Of a stretch of DNA of 64,000 nucleotides, positions 57,066-64,000 are shown in pieces. The DNA comes from Macrotrachela quadricornifera (lineage: Eukaryota; Rotifera; Eurotatoria; Philodinida; Philodinidae). The notes below the pieces were generated by a model that saw only the letters and a list, made by a program, of their open reading frames with translations, was not told the origin of the DNA and made no database searches. The number at the start of each line of letters is the position of its first letter. Within the stretch, counting starts at the first letter, position 1. The position numbers and the translations under genes were made by a program. The stretch lies in assembly GCA_022393335.1 (NCBI GenBank), contig JAJEKB010021158.1, positions 1,630,308 through 1,694,307 of the forward strand, given 5' to 3'.

Positions 57066-60000
57066 TGTTCTTCTATTCTTTTGTTAATATTTTTGAAAGG
57101 TGTTTCGTTTCATTTGCACTAGCATTATATTATTTACATAGTACGTTACACTGAAACCTTAACGAAAACATCAATAATACCAAATAAAATAATTTTTATA
57201 TGAGACGTACCAGTTTGTCAATAAATGCAAGCATATTAATTGTTAACATGTCATTTTTCTGAAGATAATTTAATCTGTTAGCTTGTAGTCTAATATGTGA
57301 GAAGTTGAAAATATAGATTGAAGCGGTAGACATTATTTCATTTTTAGCGAAATATAATCGAGTCGATATTAAGTTATCAATTACTATTTTGTGTGCGTCT
57401 TTTTCTTGATAGTTGTTTTCTATCTGCACAACAACCTAATATATTAACAAAACACGTTTCAATATTACTTATGAATTACAGTAGTATAAATATTTGTATT
57501 CGATAAAAAGAAATTTAACGCATATTCACTTCTTAAAACTATTTGTGACAAATTTATTATGGTGAAATATTAAAGTCCATTCTAATGATTGATGATTAGT
57601 ATTTTATCATATATTTATTTAGTACTTTTTAATTATAATTTTTTAATTAATATTTTTGTTTTGTACCATTAATTTCCTATAAGCTTTTTCATTCTAAAAA
57701 CAATAATATAGTTTAAATCAAGATTGATCATTAATTTAAGGCCCTTTGATCAGTCAAAACAAACAAGATAAGTTATCTCTTTTGATGTTTTCATTCATGG
57801 CAGAGCATAATTCGTAATAAGCATCAAAGGTCCGTTATTAATACAGATACATCGATAGGATTTTAATTTGTACGAATTTTGGTATTATTTTTTCTAGTTA
57901 ATACACTTTTTAAAAAATCGAATGTAGCCTCGTTTTGGAAATCTTCAGTTGAAACGTACTATAAAGAAATACACTTTTAGTAGTATATGATCTCTACTGT
58001 TGTCTAGTAAAATGTTTTTATTCTATTATTGCTCAATAAACTTATTAATAAATAACAAAGTATAAGTATTTGTTAAATGTACACTCGAATTGACACAGCC
58101 ATAAAAAAAGATAACTAATGAATGTCTGTACTATTATTTATTTATTCAGTTTTACTATTCTTTTCATAAAACTTCATTATACATTGAATCTCAAAAATTA
58201 CGAAAGATGAATCTAAATGAAAATAATTTAAACTGGATTATGAACAAATGAAACTTATGCTTTTGAGCGTATGCCATTATGGTATGAATATCTATCCTTA
58301 TTCTGATAGTAATTTATTTCGAAATTATATCCTGTTATAGCTTAATGATATTAAGTGGTCGTTATAGTTGAGAATTACTCGATTAAATTGTCATATTCAT
58401 TATTTATGGTTGTGCCAGTATTGAGAGTATTATTACCTTTCTCATTTGAGTTATATGACCGGTATGAGTCAAGTCTGTTTGATCAACATCATCACGCTCT
58501 TATTGAGAACAAGAAAGAAGACAATCTGATAAATTAGTTTTCATTTAGATGCAGTTGACATAAGTCTTCCACGGTCCATATCAATTCCTCCTAAATGATA
58601 TATGTTTATGTACCTCATATTGATTGTATTTCTACATACGTAGGTCTTGTTTTTAATTTTTTCAAATATTCATTCCAGGCTCGTTTGTTTATTGTTACAT
58701 GGTTGTTGGGTTGAAGATTGTTTAAATTGACACTTTATTTCTGTTCATTTTCATGTTTCAATCTAATTTATAATGCTATATTTATTTGCTGTTTTGTATG
58801 GAATGTAGTTACCACTATTTATATTTGATTGATTAACTACAATACAAATATTTTGAAGTTTCTCCTATTTCTTCAACTTCTTTCGAATTGCATTCATTAT
58901 TTCGCGTTTTAATAGTTCACAAGAAGATGAAAAAAAATTAATTATTCGTTTATTATCGATGTTGTAATCGGCAATTTTAATTTCTTACTAAATGCTGAAG
59001 TACTGCTACATATGGAAAAAATCTTCATCAACATACAGCTACCCTTCTTTGGTCGTTTACTGGTTGTTAAAATAACTCGAAGTTCAAATTTATACGCGTG
59101 AGAATTTTGTCCCATGGCTGCGTTAAAACAACAATATTTTAATAATCTTTTTAATCTAAATTGATCTTTTTTTCCTATTGTAATGTCCATATTTAACATT
59201 TGGTATATCGTGTTCAGATACGACATCGACTGTAGATACTATAGAATATGAGCTATTTCTGTGCGTAATAGTTGAACTAGACGTTATGACAGATAGAGCT
59301 GTGATAGTAGTGTAACGAAAAAATAAGAGAGGCTGCTCTGTCGTTTGATATAAGATAGTTTAGTGTCTCACGACGCGATATTATTTCGGCTATGTTCTGC
59401 ACTCAAATGTATCTATCACACATATAACGTGTGCTTATATACTAGAGAGAGAAAGAAGAAAAACGACACAATGAATTCGGAAAGAGAAGGAAAGAGACAA
59501 ATATAAAAGATACAGAAGAAGATTGCACGTTGCACAAGAAGTGATATACAAAAGGATGCCCGTTGATTGTTGCAAGTTCAATTCGTCTTATCGTGTCAAC
59601 ATAATGTCATCTTTGGTGACATGTCATAAAAAAGACGTTCGTTCTTTGATACATCTTCAATTAACTTTGTTTTAATTGAATAATGAATTCCTTGGCATAA
59701 GTAGAATCTAGTATTAGTAATAATATAAATAAAAATATACGTTTCACTGGAGTTCCTTACTCGTGATGGTTTCATTTGTTGTTGGTGCTCATGATCAATA
59801 ATCTTGCAAGAAATTTGAAGTAGAATTTGAATCTATATTAGTTTCGTTATTAGTTACAACTACTGTTATTCTTTCACTTATGACTTAGATCGAGACACAA
59901 TGAATATAGACTATCAAATTTATCTCTTGCAAATTTATGTGAACAATATGTTTCAATAAAGTCAAGCTGTTGCAACGATAATTGATTTGCTAATTTAAAT

Positions 60001-60075
60001 TATTCATTTATTCGGTCTTAAAAATTTTTTTTTCTAGTTTCACTATATTTCAAGTTTGAAAAGGCAAAAAGAAAC
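57066..60075. other. 3 kb without recognised genes upstream of V-ATPase E
   Basis: Mixed AT-rich DNA. A minus-strand frame at 58942-59226 (94 codons) and a plus frame at 58355-58537 have no motif and no convincing splice partners. A TTTTTTTTTCTAG acceptor at about 60038 precedes the V-ATPase E ATG by 37 bases. Confidence 0.4.
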
Positions 60076-60864
60076 ATGAGTCTTAATGATGATGAGGTTG
60101 ATCGACAGGTTCGTTATTTTACCACATGAAAAAAATTGATCAAAATATATTTTATATAGATTCAACAAATGATTGCATTTATTCAACAAGAAGCAGCTGA
60201 AAAAGTTGAAGAAATTGAAGCAAAAGCTGAAGAAGAATTTAATATTGAGAAAAGTCGTTTAATTTCTCAACAACGTGTTAAAATAATTGAATATTATGAT
60301 AAAAAAGAAAAACAAATTGAATTACAAGACAAGATTCAACGTTCACACTTAGCTAATGCAAGTCATCTCTCAATTCTTAAAGTTCGTGATGATTATGTTC
60401 AGGATTTAAAAGAAGAAGCAAGAAAAAAACTAGCATTTTCAACACATGATCGAGCAAAATATATAACTATTCTTTCTGATTTAATTACACAAGGACTGCT
60501 TGTACTCATGGAACCAAAAGTAACTGTCAGATGTCGATATGATGATTATGGTCTTGTTCAACGACTTATTCCCGATGCTATCCGACGTTATAAACAAGAG
60601 TTTAAACAAAAAAAAATTGATGTTACAGTTGATGATAAAAAGTTCTTATCTGATGATTTGTAAATGATTCATTTACTTTATTCAAAATCAACTTGTTTTT
60701 TTTCCTATTTTAGAGCTGGCGGTGTGGAACTTTATGCAATGGATGGAAAAATAAAAGTGTCAAATACAATTGATACTCGTTTTGAGATGATTTTTCATCA
60801 AATGCTACCTGAAATTCGAGATGGGCTGTTTGGTATTAATCAAAATAGAAAATATTATAATTAA
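60076..60864 (+). CDS. ATP6V1E: V-type proton ATPase subunit E
   Basis: Three exons (60076-60108, 60160-60659, 60714-60864) join in frame into 227 aa, matching the ~226-aa animal subunit. The N-terminal half is a long charged helix (IQQMIAFIQQEAAEKVEEIE, EEEFNIEKSRLISQQR), part of the EG peripheral stalk. The C-terminal globular part has LITQGLLVLMEPKVTVRCR and AGGVELYAMDGKIKVSNTID followed by the terminal RFEMIFHQMLPEIRDGLFG. Subunit E joins V1 to V0 and is essential for acidifying endosomes and lysosomes. The first exon codes only 11 residues, typical for this gene family. All conserved blocks are present, so it is a working housekeeping gene. Confidence 0.95.
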
Positions 60865-61378
60865 TATTTAATCAATTTGATGTATTTTGCGTTCTCCTTT
60901 GATAAAACCTCATTGAAATGCAGTCATTCATATTTCATAACTTTGATCTTTGTTAAATTTTTGTTTAATGACAAATTATTTTAAATAATGGATTTCTTTT
61001 TGACAAGGGAATTGATTTTTTCATCAAATACATGAAAAATATTATTTTAGTTGAAAATGAGATTTTTTTTCACATATGTAAGTCGTTCATTTAATAGATG
61101 TTTGTGCTTGTTCAATACGAAAAATAAATAATATTACGGGTATATGAATGATGTTTCATACGAGTTACTGCAGTAGATTTATGTAACTAATATAGATAGC
61201 GAAAAGAAATGAACTAACAAAACTAAAGCAATGTCATCAATATTAATATACAATGAATACATCTAGACCATTGTTTTATAGGATAAATATAAAAGAAAAA
61301 CCGGATCGTAAGAGTAAGATTTACTGTTTTTCTATCTAGGCAACATCGAATATGTTAAAAATGTCTTAGCACAAATTA
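60865..61378. other. Intergenic, V-ATPase E 3' flank
   Basis: AT-rich DNA with an AATAAATAATA signal near 61124. No exon. Confidence 0.4.
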
Positions 61379-62526
61379 ATCCTATAATGTTGATTTGTAT
61401 TGAAGATTCGTTATGAAATTTTTTAGAAGACTCACAATAAAAACTCTCACAGAGTTCTTGTAATAAATTTTTTAGTGGGCCAAAACTGAATTACTACGAA
61501 ATGAGGCAATATCCCATTGTTTTGAAAGAAATATAAATGATATTGACTTTGATTATTTTTATTTTAACTCAGAATTAACAACCTATGAAACTATGAATTT
61601 CTTGCCTATTTTGTTCAAAAAGGATCTTTGAATTGTGCTGGTAAATTTATTAAATAACGAAAAATAAAAATTCTTCGTAATGTTATCATTACTCATTATA
61701 AAAATTGAAAGAGGTTTCAGAAATTATAAGAATGCTGATGAATTCTGTTCTTCATACTATACAGAAGAAGACGAGTTGAATAAATTAAGAGATGAACTAA
61801 TTTAATTACAAAGTAATTTGTTTTGTATAATGCAGAAAAAAGCTCATAAATAATAGCCATTGATATCCACAGTAATCAACAAACGATCTTGAGAGTACTT
61901 CAACAAAATTTAAAAATGAAATGCTATCAAAAAAGGTATTGTATTTAGATTAGAGAGAATTTTGATCTTGGAATAGTTCAAAAAAATTATGCTTACTGAT
62001 GAGAAAACGTTTACTCAGAGCGAATATTTTAATTTAAAAAATGATGTTATATGACATATTAATAGATCAGAAGTAGATAAGGACAACTAGAGATGGGCAG
62101 CTCCTACCATTTCTAATGTACCGAACATTAACGCATTAGATTGTTTCATAAGAAATCATATCAATCAGAACATTGCTTTTCAAAAAAGGTTAGAACAAGA
62201 ACAGATTTGAAAAAACAAAACGAAGAACATATGCGAAAAAAATGATGTGAATTATCGTAGTAAAGTGATAGGCACTTTACTTCAAAGAGTTCGTGCAATT
62301 GACGAACCTAACGACAACAATATCTTTAATAAACATTTGTAATTTTTTCATATTGCTTCACTACAGTTCTTTTTTGAAGAATATATCACTATAGTACGCA
62401 AAATTATGGAATATTATATCATTTCCTAGTACATCGAATTACTTTAATACGAAAACTTTTTTTTATTACAATTCTTGTGGAAAATGTCATAGCACATGCT
62501 GTAAAAATAAATCAACATTATAGGAT
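61379..62526 (+). mobile_element. Tc1/mariner element with 18-bp inverted ends
   Basis: A perfect 18-bp inverted pair, ATCCTATAATGTTGATTT, lies at 61379-61396 and its complement ends at 62526. TA flanks each end (61377-61378, 62527-62528). The 1.15-kb element contains a broken, internally shortened transposase on the plus strand. Confidence 0.85.
61700..62341 (+). pseudogene. Tc1/mariner transposase with internal deletion
   Basis: Pieces read in order: ELNKLRDELI, then TILRVLQQNLKMKCYQKRY (end of the DNA-binding region), then KKIMLTDEKTFTQSEYFNLKND (split here into KKIMLTDEKTF and TQSEYFNLKND), the block with the first catalytic Asp. Next is ISNVPNINALDCFIRNHI, which corresponds to the ...SPDLNxLDYFxW.. 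block around the third acidic residue, and a C terminus YRSKVIGTLLQRVRAIDEP. The stretch with the second Asp is missing between them. Stops and frameshifts add to the damage, so it is inactive. Confidence 0.7.
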
Positions 62527-62737
62527 TATCCATGCTGAGATATGTGCAAAATACTCGATGCTGCATCGTTTTGGTTCATAAGATATAATACAATAGGATT
62601 AATGATATCATCTGATTTTTCGCATATAATATCTTTTATTTTTTGTTTACTAAACGATTGTTCATTGTGCGATATTGATTGAAATTCACGCAGAAAAAAT
62701 TAAGACAAAAAAGAATGGACATCTTTTTTTTGTCCGT

Positions 62738-63088
62738 CTATTTCTTGTCTCCGACAGATTTGATTTCCGTATTGTCAACAATGAACAGCCAACTGCTTAC
62801 AGGCTCTGTCACACCATCAAAAGGTGCATTAAGTTCCAATTTCTTTCCATTGGCTAGTGTAACTTCGATGTGATTGATAACTTCACGGATATTGTATGTA
62901 CCACAGGTGACGATTTTCTCTAAGGTATAACGTTTTTGACCCTTGGACACATCAAGTTCAGAACGCGTTCGTTTGGTTTCACCATCTTTTTTAATCTCTT
63001 CATAGAGGAGTACCACACGAATATCACCATCCGTATCATTTTGGATGATGCATGAGTATACTTTACGACGATAATCAGTGCTTGACAT
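62738..63088 (-). CDS. Small protein of unknown function (116 aa)
   Basis: Intronless ATG-started frame with balanced codon use and coding-like composition. It is soluble and charged, with alternating hydrophobic residues suggesting a beta-sandwich: YSCIIQNDTDGDIRVVLLYE, KRYTLEKIVTCGTYNI, INHIEVTLANGKKLELNAP, WLFIVDNTEIKSV. No signal peptide or TM segment; two cysteines. Third positions are GC-richer than those of the housekeeping genes nearby. I do not recognise the family. It looks like a real gene because the frame is much longer than its surroundings and the pattern is regular. Confidence 0.55.
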   Translation of the reverse strand: MSSTDYRRKVYSCIIQNDTDGDIRVVLLYEEIKKDGETKRTRSELDVSKGQKRYTLEKIVTCGTYNIREVINHIEVTLANGKKLELNAPFDGVTEPVSSWLFIVDNTEIKSVGDKK

Positions 63089-64000
63089 ACTCGTGTTGAT
63101 GTATGATTGTGTATATCTTTAATGATTGAGTATTCATTGATGCGTGGTAGTAAAAGGATAAAATAAATGTGCAATAGTTTCGTGACAAGCATTAAGCTAG
63201 TTAGTATCCAATCATAAAATCATTTCTAGCATGATTTGTTAACAATTGTATTTACATCAATAGATCCATACTGAAAAATACAGAAGAATGTCCTTGCTAC
63301 TTAAAAGATTCATATCGATAATTATGAAATAGATGTCGTGAATTGTCAAACATTAAAAATTAACTAGTACTAGCGACACATTTACTTCTGATAGATGCCT
63401 GAGAAAACAATTGATAGACTCATTGAGAGAAAGTTCACACAAAATCAGTAGTCCGAAAAGACTCGGGAATCAGAGTATGATGAGGTTTTGTCAACCGATA
63501 ATTAAGTATAATTTTATCTTAAGAGAGGGTCCATGAGGCCATCGACCTACCTTGCATCCAAAAAATTTTTCTTTTTGAAATGAGTTAGACCAATTGAAAG
63601 AGCGTAAAAAGTTATGTTAAAAACCAAATTTTTAGCTCTTTATGTAAGCTTAATGAAGAGATACGAGAAACTCTTTGAACATACCATCCGATATTATTAA
63701 TAAATTTCGAAAATTTTATAGAATTCTATTTATCACTTTAAGACAACATATATTGCTATGAAAGACCCATATATTTTAGTATGAATCAACGTATCTCGAT
63801 CAGATCTATTAAATGGGCCATCGTAGAACAAGATTCTCAAGTGTAAACAGTGCTGAAATAGTCTCTTATGTTTTATTTTTTAGTTAAAAAATAGTCGTTT
63901 TTATCGAAATTTTTTATGTTTTTGATCTAAAAGTACATCAGAGTAACGGCCTTCCAAAATTCTTTTATAAGCAAAAGATAGCCCGTGAAAAACTGCATCT
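63089..64000. other. Window end, no recognised gene
   Basis: No exon or repeat identified. Any gene continuing past the right edge cannot be seen. Confidence 0.4.

Noticed and set aside
63089..64000. Search for a CRISPR array, rRNA or tRNA in the right flank and elsewhere
   Set aside because: No regularly spaced identical repeats and no conserved rRNA or tRNA blocks seen; not expected in an animal nuclear window.

Overview
The window is nuclear DNA of a small animal. I infer a bdelloid rotifer. It is very AT-rich, and genes have many introns of about 45-70 bp with canonical GT-AG ends. One gene has the PAN/apple + Cys-rich + NHL layout that I associate with bdelloids. Several genes have a 3' splice site just before the ATG with no visible upstream exon, as expected if a spliced leader is added in trans. 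The transposon mix (mariner, Tc1-like, Helitron, Penelope-like, foldback elements) also fits. Genus cannot be told from the sequence.

Layout. 1-6.5 kb: SLC10A7-like transporter (-) with a TA-flanked MITE just upstream. 6.56-9.75 kb: a 16-exon TSR1 ribosome-biogenesis gene (+). 10.1-13.6 kb: a MITE and a 1.7 kb mariner with unusually long inverted repeats and a broken transposase. 14.1-16.9 kb: secreted PAN/NHL-repeat gene (-). 17.8-18.8 kb: decayed exons, including an M13 (neprilysin-type) peptidase signature (-). 18.9-24.6 kb: repeat territory with three long foldback palindromes, a ~37-bp minisatellite and a LINE-type reverse transcriptase relic. 25.0-29.1 kb: a P2C (Na,K-ATPase alpha-like) P-type ATPase (+) with several cation-site residues replaced. 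29.1-33.3 kb: no recognisable gene. 33.4-42.4 kb: gene-dense block with a four-TM protein (-), DUF1152-like protein (-), SMYD-like MYND/SET protein (-), non-autonomous Helitron, eIF3g (+) and a small dual-specificity phosphatase (-). 42.4-48.8 kb: AT-rich, no gene seen. 48.8-56.1 kb: peptide-receptor-like GPCR (+), FASTK/RAP-like protein (+), APH-fold kinase (+). 56.6-57.1 kb: Penelope-like reverse transcriptase relic (-). 60.1-60.9 kb: V-ATPase subunit E (+). 61.4-62.5 kb: internally deleted Tc1/mariner element. 62.7-63.1 kb: a 116-aa protein of unknown function (-).

The genes do not form one pathway: housekeeping genes (TSR1, eIF3g, V-ATPase E) sit among transport and signalling genes, separated by transposon-rich DNA. 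I see no operon-like system. The points most worth following are the P2C ATPase with an altered ion site and added RRxS-bearing insertions, the extra N-terminal module on the SLC10A7-like protein, the long foldback elements, and the near-ATG splice acceptors.
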